A stretch of DNA of 11,061 nt. It comes from Lachnospiraceae bacterium. Its GTDB lineage: Bacteria > Bacillota_A > Clostridia > Lachnospirales > Lachnospiraceae. Positions 1-6,898 of this stretch are shown here, in pieces. Every line of letters starts with the position of its first letter. Within the stretch, counting starts at the first letter, position 1. The notes below the pieces were generated by a model. The model had not been told where the DNA came from. It made no database searches and worked only from the letters and a program-made list of their open reading frames with translations. Location of the stretch: NCBI GenBank assembly GCA_024689605.1, contig JAILDD010000200.1, positions 1 to 11,061 of the forward strand, in the 5' to 3' direction. The translations under genes and the position numbers were made by a program.

Positions 1-258
1 GATGGCAAGATTCAGTATGCAATGAATTATCTTGGAAGGGTGTTAAATCAGCAATTCAGTGGTGATTTCCTGAAAGAAGCACTTCGCAAGGCGGATCAAA
101 AAATGCCATACCGAGGACCGGAATACTATCAGTCAGGTGAATATACATATAAATGCAGTGTGACCGGAGATTTTTCCTGGTTTCAGGGATATGAAGAGAT
201 CTATTGCAACAACGTAAAAGTATACGAATGCTATTTCCATGGCGGAATCATGAAGTAA
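1..258 (+). CDS. DUF5680 domain protein, C-terminal part (5' end outside window)
   Basis: The frame is open from the first base to the TAA ending at 258, so this is the C-terminal 85 residues of a longer protein. The tail, with motifs NYLGRVL, FSGDFLKEAL, YRGPEYYQSGEYTY, GDFSWFQGYEEI and YECYFHGG, matches the DUF5680 domain as I recall it. That domain is often found alone or behind an XRE helix-turn-helix in Firmicutes, so the missing N-terminus may carry such a domain. The molecular function of DUF5680 is unknown. An ATG at 22 exists but has no good ribosome binding site and would cut the domain, so I do not treat it as the start. Confidence 0.8.
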   Translation, partial: DGKIQYAMNYLGRVLNQQFSGDFLKEALRKADQKMPYRGPEYYQSGEYTYKCSVTGDFSWFQGYEEIYCNNVKVYECYFHGGIMK

Positions 259-281
259 ATATCATTTTCAGCCATGGGTTT

Positions 282-374
282 AAATTCTACATAGATTATG
301 ACGCTGAAGCAGGTGGCAAAGTGTTGCTCAACGAAAACGACGTCGAGAGCGTTTGCTTGATGTCGAAAGTGTAG
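282..374 (+). pseudogene. Degenerate fragment resembling the RlmD/RumA C-terminal tail
   Basis: No intact gene lies between 259 and 417. In frame 3 the stretch ending at the TAG of 372-374 reads NENDVESVCLMSKV. This resembles the HVE[ST]V[VC]LMS segment near the C-terminus of RlmD/RumA (23S rRNA uracil-C5 methyltransferase) in clostridia. The His before VE is replaced by Asp. Upstream residues (FYIDYDAEAGGKVLL) are not recognisably RlmD. There is no start codon or ribosome binding site. I read it as a remnant, possibly of an insertion into or duplication of an rlmD 3' end. The match is short and chance similarity is possible. Confidence 0.35.
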
Positions 375-417
375 TTCCGAGATGGGGTGAAGCGAGGGGA
401 TGGAGAGGAGTCTGATT

Positions 418-1371
418 ATGGCATCATCAATTGATTTTAACGATTTTATAGTTACCAAATCGGAGAAAGAGAAATGTGAATTTGAAGTCACTTATAAAGC
501 GATGGAATACTATATAAAGTACCCAGGCTATGATAAGAGCCCTGAATGGAAGAGTATAGTTTTTCAAAATTCGATATATGTATATTATTGTAATAAAGAA
601 GAAAGGAGTAAATATGAAAACGCAACTGCTCAGGGATATAAAGGAGCATGTTTGCTTTTTAACGAAAGTAATAATATAGCACTTACAGCTGACATACTAA
701 CATCTATATACCACCCATTTACTTCATTAGTATTTGAATACAATTCATTGGATGGAGAGGGTTTGTCTAACTTGTTTAAGAATATGGATATTGAGAATTA
801 CTCAAAAAAAATAGTAGCAATATATCCTTACATGAAAGCGTTTGCAAAAGTATATTACTGGTGTGGAAATATGATGCCCGTCATATGTAATTGGAGGGGG
901 GCGAACGATGAGGCTGTTCATAAAATTAAGCAACTAAAAAAAGAAGTAAAAGAAGACTATTTTATAACAATGAAAGAAGGCAAAAAATGGAAAGAAAATT
1001 TTGTAAATGGCCGCAATGTGAGACCAACGGAACTATTGCCAAGCTGGAGAAATAAAATGTGGCCTGCTTGGGAGGATTTTGTATATCAAAATTATCTCAA
1101 TGATTATATTAAAGACGATAAAATAAAAAACATTTCTTTGTGGGACGAATGTGAAAATGATGAGAAGAGGAAGGAATGGTTTTTGAATAATGCAAAACTA
1201 ATTATACAAAGAAGCTATCGGATAATAAACAAGCACCACGGGAAATGGAATGAGAAACGGGAAGACGGAAAGACACATGAAGAGTATGTCAAAGATATTA
1301 TGAAAACTATATTTATTGAGGCAAATATACCGGATATTCCGGACAAACCAGAAGAAATAGTATTATTTTAA
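418..1371 (+). CDS. Uncharacterised A+T-rich accessory protein (317 aa)
   Basis: I do not recognise this protein with confidence. The chosen ATG at 418 has a GGAGAGGAG ribosome binding site at 401-409; an in-frame ATG at 400 lies before that site and is less likely. It is soluble, with no signal peptide or clear membrane helix, rich in Lys, Asn, Tyr and Ile. Distinctive segments are GYKGACLLFN, KAFAKVYYWCGNMMPVICNW and a C-terminal part with many Trp residues followed by FLNNAKLIIQRSYRIINKH. The general layout recalls phage- or ICE-associated DUFs such as the DUF6994 group, but only weakly. Its base composition is clearly more A+T-rich than genes from 1714 onward. Together with rlmD-like debris on both sides this suggests horizontal acquisition. 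It stands alone, with no co-oriented partner close by. Confidence 0.75.
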   Translation: MASSIDFNDFIVTKSEKEKCEFEVTYKAMEYYIKYPGYDKSPEWKSIVFQNSIYVYYCNKEERSKYENATAQGYKGACLLFNESNNIALTADILTSIYHPFTSLVFEYNSLDGEGLSNLFKNMDIENYSKKIVAIYPYMKAFAKVYYWCGNMMPVICNWRGANDEAVHKIKQLKKEVKEDYFITMKEGKKWKENFVNGRNVRPTELLPSWRNKMWPAWEDFVYQNYLNDYIKDDKIKNISLWDECENDEKRKEWFLNNAKLIIQRSYRIINKHHGKWNEKREDGKTHEEYVKDIMKTIFIEANIPDIPDKPEEIVLF

Positions 1372-1407
1372 GTGGGTGCAAAATCGTAGCTATCGTTAAA
1401 TGGTTCC

Positions 1408-1610
1408 GTGGATATGTTCCCGCTAACGAACAAACCCGATGACATTCATGGCGACCTCTCAGCCCACGTGGAGACTGTGGTTCAACTTCCCAAGGGAGAT
1501 ATCGACAGAGACAGCTCGGAGAGAAAAAGTATTGCGAAGACCGATGATATTGGAATGATCAGCGGGTACAACAAATCATGCAGGCACTTAGACATTATGG
1601 GATGATTTAA
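1408..1610 (+). pseudogene. RlmD/RumA-type methyltransferase C-terminal tail, frameshifted and internally deleted
   Basis: From 1408 the frame reads VDMFPLT, then about eleven extra residues, then AHVETVVQLPKGDID. VDMFP.T.HVETVVQLSKG is the conserved C-terminal segment of clostridial RlmD-like 23S rRNA (uracil-C5) methyltransferases as I recall them. That frame stops at 1605. In another frame, 1549-1610 reads WNDQRVQQIMQALRHYGMI followed by TAA, which matches the usual end of the same protein (E..EAI..ALKHFGMI). The order is right but the usual middle of the tail is missing and the frame shifts between the two halves. There is no catalytic domain. I call it a decayed 3' fragment of an rlmD paralogue. 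A 65-residue open frame at 1408-1605 is therefore unlikely to be a functional gene. Confidence 0.6.
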
Positions 1611-1618
1611 AGGAGATT

Positions 1619-1651
1619 ATGCAAATGATCATCATTGAGTGCGCAGATTAA
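1619..1651 (+). CDS. Possible 10-codon micro-ORF with strong ribosome binding site
   Basis: AAAGGAGATT stands directly before ATG 1619, which opens a ten-codon frame (MQMIIIECAD) ending in TAA at 1649-1651. The ribosome binding site is better than that of the gene downstream. It may be the surviving start of a gene whose remainder was deleted, since it abuts the rlmD-like fragment, or a short leader peptide for the SAP-domain gene. Nothing shows that it is functional. Confidence 0.2.
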   Translation: MQMIIIECAD

Positions 1652-1713
1652 TGATCTGAGCTTGAAGATGAGTGTATTTGTCTGGGAAGGTTGATGGTGG
1701 TGAATATTTAGGA

Positions 1714-2334
1714 ATGGATAAACAGATGGAACGTCCGGAGTTTAACAAAATAAAAGATTATGACGAGTTCTGTAAATATTACTGGTATCGTGAAGAGCTG
1801 ATCAAAATATGTAAAGAACTTGGGCTTAGGGCCAGCGGGAGCAAAATTGAACTGAACGATGTCATCAGGGCATATTTTTCCGGTGATAGAATTCTGCCGG
1901 AAAAGAGAAAAACTAAACGTTCAAAGACCACAATGCAGGAACTGACTCTTGATACAGGGCTTATAGAGTGCGGATTTACATTTGGCAGCAGATTCCGGGA
2001 ATTCTTTGCGGAGCAGACAGGGGTAAGGCCCTTTAAGTTCAATGTTGACATGGTTGCGTCTGCAAAGGCAGTAAAGGAAAATGGAGATGAGTCTTTTACA
2101 CTGGGGGACCTCCTAGATATTTATTATGGGAAAAGAACATATGTCAGATATGATAAATCAGCGCTTCAATGGAATAAGTTTGTAAAAGACTTCTGTGCGG
2201 ATGATGCAACGAAGATATATGATGAAAGAATGAAAGCAGCCGCATCTTTTTGGCGGATCGTAAGAGACTCGGACATGAAGAAGGAGTATTCACACGAGTT
2301 GTTTGAAAAATACAGAGACAGTATTACAGTTTAA
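1714..2334 (+). CDS. SAP / DUF6434 domain protein
   Basis: This 206-residue protein begins MDKQMERPEFNKIKDYDEF. The N-terminal part (about residues 10-60, with YYWYREELIKICKELGL, SGSKIELNDVIRAYF) is a SAP-like helix-extended-loop-helix, a fold that usually binds nucleic acid. A Lys/Arg-rich linker (PEKRKTKRSK) follows. The second half, with FREFFAEQTGVRPFKFN, F..DLLDIYYG, W..FVKDFCADD and AASFWRIVRDSD, matches DUF6434. Its function is unknown. Start choice: ATG 1714 has GGTGGTGA about ten bases upstream. ATG 1726 (MERPEF) is an alternative, and a GTG at 1672 would add residues I do not recognise in the family. It precedes sfsA by about 30 nt and may be co-transcribed. Confidence 0.8.
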   Translation: MDKQMERPEFNKIKDYDEFCKYYWYREELIKICKELGLRASGSKIELNDVIRAYFSGDRILPEKRKTKRSKTTMQELTLDTGLIECGFTFGSRFREFFAEQTGVRPFKFNVDMVASAKAVKENGDESFTLGDLLDIYYGKRTYVRYDKSALQWNKFVKDFCADDATKIYDERMKAAASFWRIVRDSDMKKEYSHELFEKYRDSITV

Positions 2335-2366
2335 CTGCAGGAAAAACTGCAATGTTATGGAGATTA

Positions 2367-3020
2367 ATGGTTTACGACAATATTATTGAGGCAAAGTTCA
2401 TAAGCCGCCCGAACCGGTTTATTGCTGAGGTGGAAATTGCCGGGCGCAGGGAAACAGTACACGTAAAAAATACCGGCCGGTGTAAAGAGCTTCTTATACC
2501 CGGATGTGAAGTATGGCTGACGGAACCCGGAACCCCCGGCCGCAAAACCAGATATGATCTGGTAGCGGTAAGAAAGATCGGCGGGGTTCTTTTTAATATA
2601 GACAGTCAGGCGCCGAACAAGGTTGTGAAGGAATGGCTGACATTACAGGATTATGATGCTGTGATCCCTGAATATACCTATGGCGATTCACGTATTGACT
2701 TTTATATGGAGCGCGGATCCGAAAAATATCTGATGGAAGTCAAAGGCTGCACATTGGAGAAAGACGGAATTGGATATTTTCCCGATGCTCCGACAGACCG
2801 CGGTGTGAAGCACATAAGGGAGCTGATCCGTGCTAAGGAAGCAGGGTATAATGCCATACTTGCATTTGTTATCCAGATGGATGGCGTTTCTGAAGTGAGG
2901 GCCAATGTGGAAACCCATCCGGAGTTCGGAACAGCGCTTGATGATGCGGGGAACGCGGGTGTGGAGGTTAAGTTTCTGAGATGTCATGTTGAGCCGGATT
3001 CCCTGACGGTGATATCATAA
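2367..3020 (+). CDS. sfsA: DNA/RNA nuclease SfsA
   Basis: The 217-residue product has full family length. Signature segments are RPNRFIAEV (14-22), VHVKNTGRCKELLIPG (31-46), SRIDFY (108-113), EVKGCTL (124-130) and FPDAPTDRGVKHI (138-150). SfsA has an OB-like N-terminal domain and a PD-(D/E)XK nuclease domain. D111 and the E124-x-K126 pair fit the active site. The family was first named from sugar fermentation stimulation in E. coli and later shown to have nuclease activity there. ATG 2367 is preceded by GGAG four bases upstream and gives the expected N-terminus (MVYDNIIEAKFI); ATG 2352 would add five residues and has no binding site. It follows the SAP/DUF6434 gene closely. Confidence 0.93.
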   Translation: MVYDNIIEAKFISRPNRFIAEVEIAGRRETVHVKNTGRCKELLIPGCEVWLTEPGTPGRKTRYDLVAVRKIGGVLFNIDSQAPNKVVKEWLTLQDYDAVIPEYTYGDSRIDFYMERGSEKYLMEVKGCTLEKDGIGYFPDAPTDRGVKHIRELIRAKEAGYNAILAFVIQMDGVSEVRANVETHPEFGTALDDAGNAGVEVKFLRCHVEPDSLTVIS

Positions 3021-3099
3021 TGCGCAAAAAAATATGTTGATATGTTAGTGCTGCTTTTTTTGTTTAAGGGAAAAGTGATCCGGAAAGGCTGGAGATTCA

Positions 3100-3978
3100 A
3101 TGCATTTTGTTGAGACAAAGGGAATACTGACCGGCAACGGCGGGCGGTATGGAATGAATATATACCGGGGCTGTACCCACGGCTGCATATACTGTGACAG
3201 CAGGAGCAAATGCTATCATTTTACTCATCCTTTCGAAGACATAGAGGTTAAGCGGAATGCACCGGAACTGCTTGAAAAGGCATTGAGGTCGAAAAGAAAA
3301 AAATGCATGATCGGTACGGGCGCCATGTCGGATCCTTATATGCATTGTGAAGAGGACCTAAGGCTTACAAGGAAGTGCCTTGAGATCATATTGGAGAATG
3401 GCTTCGGAGTCGCAATACAGACAAAATCAGACCGTATCCTCCGAGACATCAATCTCCTGTCTGAAATCAACCGCAAAGCAAAATGCGTAGTCCAGATGAC
3501 ACTTACAACTTATGATGACGATCTGTGCCGGATACTGGAACCGAATGTATGTAATACAAAGCGCCGCATCGAAGTGCTGGAGATAATGCGGGAAAGAGGG
3601 ATCCCGACGGTCGTGTGGATGACGCCTATACTCCCCTTCATCAATGATACGGAGGAGAACATCACTGCAATACTTAATGAATGTGTCCGGACGGGTGTAA
3701 AAGGCGTTATTGATTTTGGCATGGGACTTACACTCCGGGAAGGCGACAGGGAGTATTTTTATGCCGCCCTTGATAGGAATTTTCCGGGGATGAAAGAGCG
3801 GTATATAAAACAGTATGGAAACTCATATGAACTGCCCAGCCCGAATGCGAAAGAACTGACGGATTGTTTCCGGAGTATATGCAGGGACAACGGGATCATG
3901 TGTAATCCCGATGAGTGTTTCAGGTACATGCAGGAACTGCCGGATAAGTATACGCAGATGAGCATATTCGACATATAA
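3100..3978 (+). CDS. Radical SAM protein, SPL (spore photolyase-like) family
   Basis: This 292-residue protein carries the cluster-binding motif CTHGCIYC at residues 25-32 (C25, C29, C32), spaced CX3CX2C as in radical SAM enzymes, for one [4Fe-4S] cluster that cleaves S-adenosylmethionine. The surrounding N-terminus (NIYRGCTHGCIYCDSRS), the MSDPYMHCEEDLRLTRK segment and VAIQTKSDRILRD resemble the SPL group (Rv2578c-like), relatives of spore photoproduct lyase. The actual substrate of most members is unknown, and I do not claim DNA repair for this one. GGAG at 3091-3094 supports ATG 3100. It is separated from sfsA by 79 nt containing A and T runs but no convincing terminator. Confidence 0.88.
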   Translation: MHFVETKGILTGNGGRYGMNIYRGCTHGCIYCDSRSKCYHFTHPFEDIEVKRNAPELLEKALRSKRKKCMIGTGAMSDPYMHCEEDLRLTRKCLEIILENGFGVAIQTKSDRILRDINLLSEINRKAKCVVQMTLTTYDDDLCRILEPNVCNTKRRIEVLEIMRERGIPTVVWMTPILPFINDTEENITAILNECVRTGVKGVIDFGMGLTLREGDREYFYAALDRNFPGMKERYIKQYGNSYELPSPNAKELTDCFRSICRDNGIMCNPDECFRYMQELPDKYTQMSIFDI

Positions 3979-4030
3979 GTTTCGTATGGGCTTATCTTCT
4001 AAATGCCCGAAATTAAGGGATGACACGGAT

Positions 4031-4060
4031 CGTATCACTGATGTGACGATACGTTTCTTT
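4031..4060 (+). terminator. Possible weak intrinsic terminator after the SPL gene
   Basis: CGTATC at 4031-4036 pairs with GATACG at 4048-4053 across an 11-base loop, which has a little extra pairing (CAC/GTG). A broken T run (TTTCTTT) follows. It lies about 50 nt after the SPL stop codon and before the PAP2 gene. The short stem and interrupted T tract make it a modest candidate. Confidence 0.4.
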
Positions 4061-4136
4061 CCATCTTCATGGTTCTTTGATACTTTCATATTAACGAACG
4101 CAAACAGGCAATATTGTATGAAAGGATGAAGAGAAC

Positions 4137-4820
4137 ATGAAAGAAAAAAGAAATTTATTTACAGGGGTTGGGATGATCATTGCTTTTGCCTTGTGGACTG
4201 CTTTGATCCAGTGCGTTGACGTGAAAGACGTAGGGCAGAATGGAACGAAGGTCGGGTTTGCTGATTTTAATGTATGGTTCCACCAGCTGACCGGAGTTCA
4301 CCTGACGATTTATACGATCACGGACTGGTTGGGACTTGTTCCTATATTTATATGTATGTGCTTCGGTGTGCTGGGGCTTGTGCAGCTGATAAAGAGACGG
4401 AGCCTGCTCAGGGTTGATCCGGATATTCTTCTATTGGGTGTATACTATGTGATAGTTATAGCCTGCTACCTGGTCTTTGAGATGATTCCGATCAATTATA
4501 GACCTGTGCTAATAGAGGGAAGGCTGGAAGCATCATATCCGTCTTCTACTACATTACTGGTGCTTTCTGTGATGCCGACATTGATGGTTCAGGCATATAG
4601 GCGGGTGGAGAATTTGCTTATAAGAAAAGCTGCGGCAGTGTTTGTGATTGTTTTTTCATTATTTATGGTTACAGGAAGGGTTATAGCAGGGGTACATTGG
4701 GCAACTGATATAATCGGTTCAATACTAATAAGTGCGGGATTGTTTATGCTGTACTTGTCAGCAGTTTTGTATACGGATAAAGTAAGGAAAGCCAAAGGGA
4801 GTAAAGATGGAGTTCAATGA
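4137..4820 (+). CDS. PAP2-like integral membrane protein with altered catalytic motifs
   Basis: The 227-residue protein has about five to six hydrophobic helices (near residues 9-25, 60-85, 97-114, 138-153, 165-180, 190-212). The PAP2 phosphatase layout is visible: YRP at 121-123 (motif 1), YPSSTT at 134-139 where PSGH is usual (motif 2), and TGRVIAGVHWATD at 179-191 (motif 3, with R181, H187 and D191). Classical members use Lys before RP and a His in motif 2; here motif 2 has Thr instead of His and no Lys lies seven residues before RP. Membership in the PAP2 superfamily is fairly clear. Activity as a lipid phosphatase is uncertain. AGGATGAAGAG precedes ATG 4137. The 3' end overlaps the XRE gene by 14 nt, which suggests translational coupling. 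Confidence 0.82.
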   Translation: MKEKRNLFTGVGMIIAFALWTALIQCVDVKDVGQNGTKVGFADFNVWFHQLTGVHLTIYTITDWLGLVPIFICMCFGVLGLVQLIKRRSLLRVDPDILLLGVYYVIVIACYLVFEMIPINYRPVLIEGRLEASYPSSTTLLVLSVMPTLMVQAYRRVENLLIRKAAAVFVIVFSLFMVTGRVIAGVHWATDIIGSILISAGLFMLYLSAVLYTDKVRKAKGSKDGVQ

Positions 4821-5418
4821 AAAACTGCAGGAATTAAGAAAAGCCAGATCCATGACTCAGGAAGAGCTGGCTGAGGCCCTGTTTGTTTCAAGGACCGCAG
4901 TCTCAAAATGGGAACAAGGCCGGGGGTACCCAAATCTTGATTCGCTTAAGGAAATATCGAAGTTCTTTTCGGTGTCGATTGATGAGCTTATCTGTTCGGA
5001 AGAAATCATTTCTGCTGCGGCAGATGAAAAGAAGGAGTGCATAGATAAGTACAGTACCCTCACCTGTAATTTGCTGGATATTTTTATGACATTGATGCTG
5101 TTCCTGCCTGTATTCGGAAACGGAACCGATGATCCGGCTTCGGTATCACTATTCGCAATTACGGATTTAAGTGTATGGATCAAAATCGTGTTCATTGTTT
5201 TAGTTGGAATAGCGGTTTTGAACGGCATCTGCGGTGTTATCATCAGCCGTTTTGATAAGCCGGTATGGAGTCGTTATAGTCTGGTGACGGGGATGGTGCT
5301 ATCCATAGTATGTGCATCGGTATTCATTCTGACAAGGCAGCCGTATGCCGGTATTATCTGTCTGGCCATCCTGGTTGTGAAGGGTCTGCTGATTGCTAAG
5401 GGAAAGGGGTTACTATGA
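4807..5418 (+). CDS. XRE-family HTH regulator fused to a membrane domain
   Basis: This protein has 203 residues. Residues 5-62 form a typical XRE/Cro helix-turn-helix (KLQELRKARSMTQEELAEAL, then VSRTAVSKWEQGRGYPNLDSL). After a short linker come about four hydrophobic segments near 86-104, 121-147, 157-175 and 179-198. A DNA-binding head on a membrane anchor suggests a regulator tied to an envelope signal; this is inference. The start overlaps the end of the PAP2 gene by 14 nt and its stop overlaps the GNAT start in ATGA. The three proteins are therefore probably made from one transcript. GGGAGTAAAG upstream of ATG 4807 serves as ribosome binding site. Confidence 0.88.
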   Translation: MEFNEKLQELRKARSMTQEELAEALFVSRTAVSKWEQGRGYPNLDSLKEISKFFSVSIDELICSEEIISAAADEKKECIDKYSTLTCNLLDIFMTLMLFLPVFGNGTDDPASVSLFAITDLSVWIKIVFIVLVGIAVLNGICGVIISRFDKPVWSRYSLVTGMVLSIVCASVFILTRQPYAGIICLAILVVKGLLIAKGKGLL

Positions 5419-5867
5419 TTGAGAGTGATCGATTAAAGATATATCCTGCCAGCCGGGAACCGATGGAAATGTATATTGCTTCAGAAACGGATGAGGAATT
5501 GAAGAAAGCTTATGGCGAAATGCTGGAAGGCAGTCTTGCGCATCCTGATCAGTGGGACTGGTATGCCATGTGGATGATAGAGAAAGCGGATGGAACGCAT
5601 ATAGGGGATTTTTGTTTTAAAGGTATAGAGGTTGGTATAAATCCGGAAATCGGATATGGTATCCTGGAAGAATACCGGGGCAAAGGCTTTGCTACAGAAG
5701 CAGTGAAGCTTGCGCTGGAATGGGCATTCAGACATCCGGAGATAAAAGCTGTTGAAGCAGAGACAGACCCAGACAACGCGGCATCACAGAGAGTGCTAAT
5801 GAAGTGCGGCTTTAAGCCCAATGGCGAGATTGGCGAAGAAGGACCGAGATACATAGTTTATAGCTGA
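5415..5867 (+). CDS. GNAT family N-acetyltransferase (RimJ/RimL-like)
   Basis: The 150-residue GNAT protein has the acetyl-CoA pyrophosphate-binding loop at EYRGKGFATEAV (86-97) and the NAASQRVLMKCGF segment (121-133) typical of the RimJ/RimL-type subgroup, which acetylates protein N-termini or small amines. The substrate cannot be told from sequence. The N-terminus (MIESDRLKIYPASREPMEMY) is compatible with a full-length member. Its ATG overlaps the XRE stop by four bases, with AAAGGGG as ribosome binding site just upstream. It is the last gene of the PAP2-XRE-GNAT unit; the palindrome at 5912-5937 follows. Confidence 0.9.
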   Translation: MIESDRLKIYPASREPMEMYIASETDEELKKAYGEMLEGSLAHPDQWDWYAMWMIEKADGTHIGDFCFKGIEVGINPEIGYGILEEYRGKGFATEAVKLALEWAFRHPEIKAVEAETDPDNAASQRVLMKCGFKPNGEIGEEGPRYIVYS

Positions 5868-5902
5868 AAAGCTGAAAAGCATATGAGGAAAAATTTTATA
5901 TC

Positions 5903-5911
5903 TGCTATAAT
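5903..5911 (+). promoter_or_regulatory. Extended -10 promoter for the WYL operon
   Basis: TGCTATAAT at 5903-5911 is a perfect extended -10 (TGnTATAAT). No good -35 is present 16-18 bases upstream, as is common with extended -10 promoters. Transcription would start around 5917-5919, inside the palindrome at 5912-5937, giving a leader of about 50 nt before ATG 5971. A second, weaker extended -10 (TGTTATGAT, 5942-5950) is close to the start codon and less plausible. Confidence 0.55.
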
Positions 5912-5943
5912 AAACACGACATACTGATGTCGTGTTTTCTTTG
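5912..5943 (+). terminator. Perfect palindrome: terminator of GNAT operon and possible WYL operator
   Basis: AAACACGACAT (5912-5922) pairs perfectly with ATGTCGTGTTT (5927-5937) across loop ACTG, followed by TCTTTG. It has the form of an intrinsic terminator for the PAP2-XRE-GNAT unit. It also sits immediately behind the -10 box of the WYL gene, where a repressor would block transcription. ACGACAT/ATGTCGT is a good dyad for a dimeric regulator. The dual role is inference; the palindrome itself is seen directly. Confidence 0.6.
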
Positions 5944-5970
5944 TTATGATACATATGGAGCGTGAGAGAG

Positions 5971-6897
5971 ATGAAGATATACAGGCTGATCGGCATACTT
6001 TCTGTGCTGCTGCAGGAAGAAAAAACAACGGCTCCGGAACTTGCAGAGCAGTTTGAAGTTTCGAGGAGGACTATCAATCGAGACATAGAGGATCTGTGTA
6101 AGGCGGGGATTCCGATACAGACGATACCGGGAGTGGGCGGCGGTATCAGAATTATGGACGGATACCGGATGGACCGGACAATATTAACATCAAAGGATAT
6201 GCAAATGATTCTTGCAGGCCTCCGGAGTCTGGACAGCGTGAGCGGAAGCAGTTATTACGGTCAGCTTATGGAGAAGGTCCAGGCGGGATCCTCTGAGTTT
6301 ATTACCGGCAGGGATTCCATCCTGATCGATCTGTCATCATGGTATAGGGATTCATTGGCACCAAAGATAGAGACTATACAAGATGCAATCGGATTAAAGA
6401 AGACCATACGGTTTCGGTACTATTCACCCGGAGGGGATACAGAAAGAGAAATGGAACCATATTATCTAATCTTTAAATGGACAAGCTGGTATGTTTATGG
6501 GTACTGTCTTTTGCGGAAGGATTTCAGGCTGTTTAAGCTGAACCGGATGGATAGTATCGTTCATGCAGCGTTCTTTGAGGGAAGTCGGGAAGTTCCGATG
6601 CCGGATCTTTCAAACCAAAAAGTATTTCCTGCACAGGACAGAGTGAAGGCAATATTTGATCCTTCAATGAAATGGCAGCTTGTTGAAGAATATGGTGTGG
6701 ATTCCTTCACGGAGATGGATGATGGAAGCCTGTTGTTTGAACATGAATATGCTGATGATGAAGGACTGCTTGCCTGGATGCTTTCATGCAGGGATAAGGT
6801 GACGGTTCTGGAACCGGAGAGGATCAGGGAAAAGCTTTATCAGATCACATCCGAGATTGCAAAGAGATACGAGGATGTTTCAAAAAAGGAGAGATAA
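5971..6897 (+). CDS. WYL domain transcriptional regulator (YafY-like)
   Basis: This 308-residue regulator has an N-terminal winged helix-turn-helix (residues 3-60: LIGILSVLLQEEKTTAPELA, then FEVSRRTINRDIEDLCKAGIP and the wing GVGGGIRI). The WYL domain is around residues 130-205 (WYVYGYC at 173-179, FKLNRM at 188-193), with a C-terminal WCX-like region to 308. WYL proteins sense nucleic acid or small-molecule ligands and often regulate the operon they head. GGAG at 5957-5960 and GAGAGAG favour ATG 5971 over the in-frame GTG at 5962. It heads a six-gene run, with the cysteine hydrolase starting two bases after its stop. The palindrome 5912-5937 is a candidate autoregulatory operator. Confidence 0.92.
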   Translation: MKIYRLIGILSVLLQEEKTTAPELAEQFEVSRRTINRDIEDLCKAGIPIQTIPGVGGGIRIMDGYRMDRTILTSKDMQMILAGLRSLDSVSGSSYYGQLMEKVQAGSSEFITGRDSILIDLSSWYRDSLAPKIETIQDAIGLKKTIRFRYYSPGGDTEREMEPYYLIFKWTSWYVYGYCLLRKDFRLFKLNRMDSIVHAAFFEGSREVPMPDLSNQKVFPAQDRVKAIFDPSMKWQLVEEYGVDSFTEMDDGSLLFEHEYADDEGLLAWMLSCRDKVTVLEPERIREKLYQITSEIAKRYEDVSKKER

Positions 6898-6898
6898 A

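Noticed and set aside
339..1494. HVE[ST]V segments as the two att sites of one integrated element
   Set aside because: The DNA identity is too low beyond the first 14 bases for a recent site-specific recombination, and no recombinase gene is in the interval. Kept only as a possible old footprint.
1408..1605. 65-codon open frame taken as a small gene
   Set aside because: It starts with GTG without a ribosome binding site, and its content is an RlmD tail that shifts frame before its natural end at 1610.
3021..3099. Terminator between sfsA and the SPL gene
   Set aside because: There is an A run and a T run but no GC-containing stem that pairs well, so transcription may continue.
4857..5243. 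128-codon open frame on the minus strand
   Set aside because: It is a shadow of the XRE/membrane gene, whose helix-turn-helix is unmistakable.
5962..5970. GTG start for the WYL regulator
   Set aside because: It would overlap the GAGAGAG part of the ribosome binding site; ATG 5971 has the better spacing and gives the usual N-terminus.
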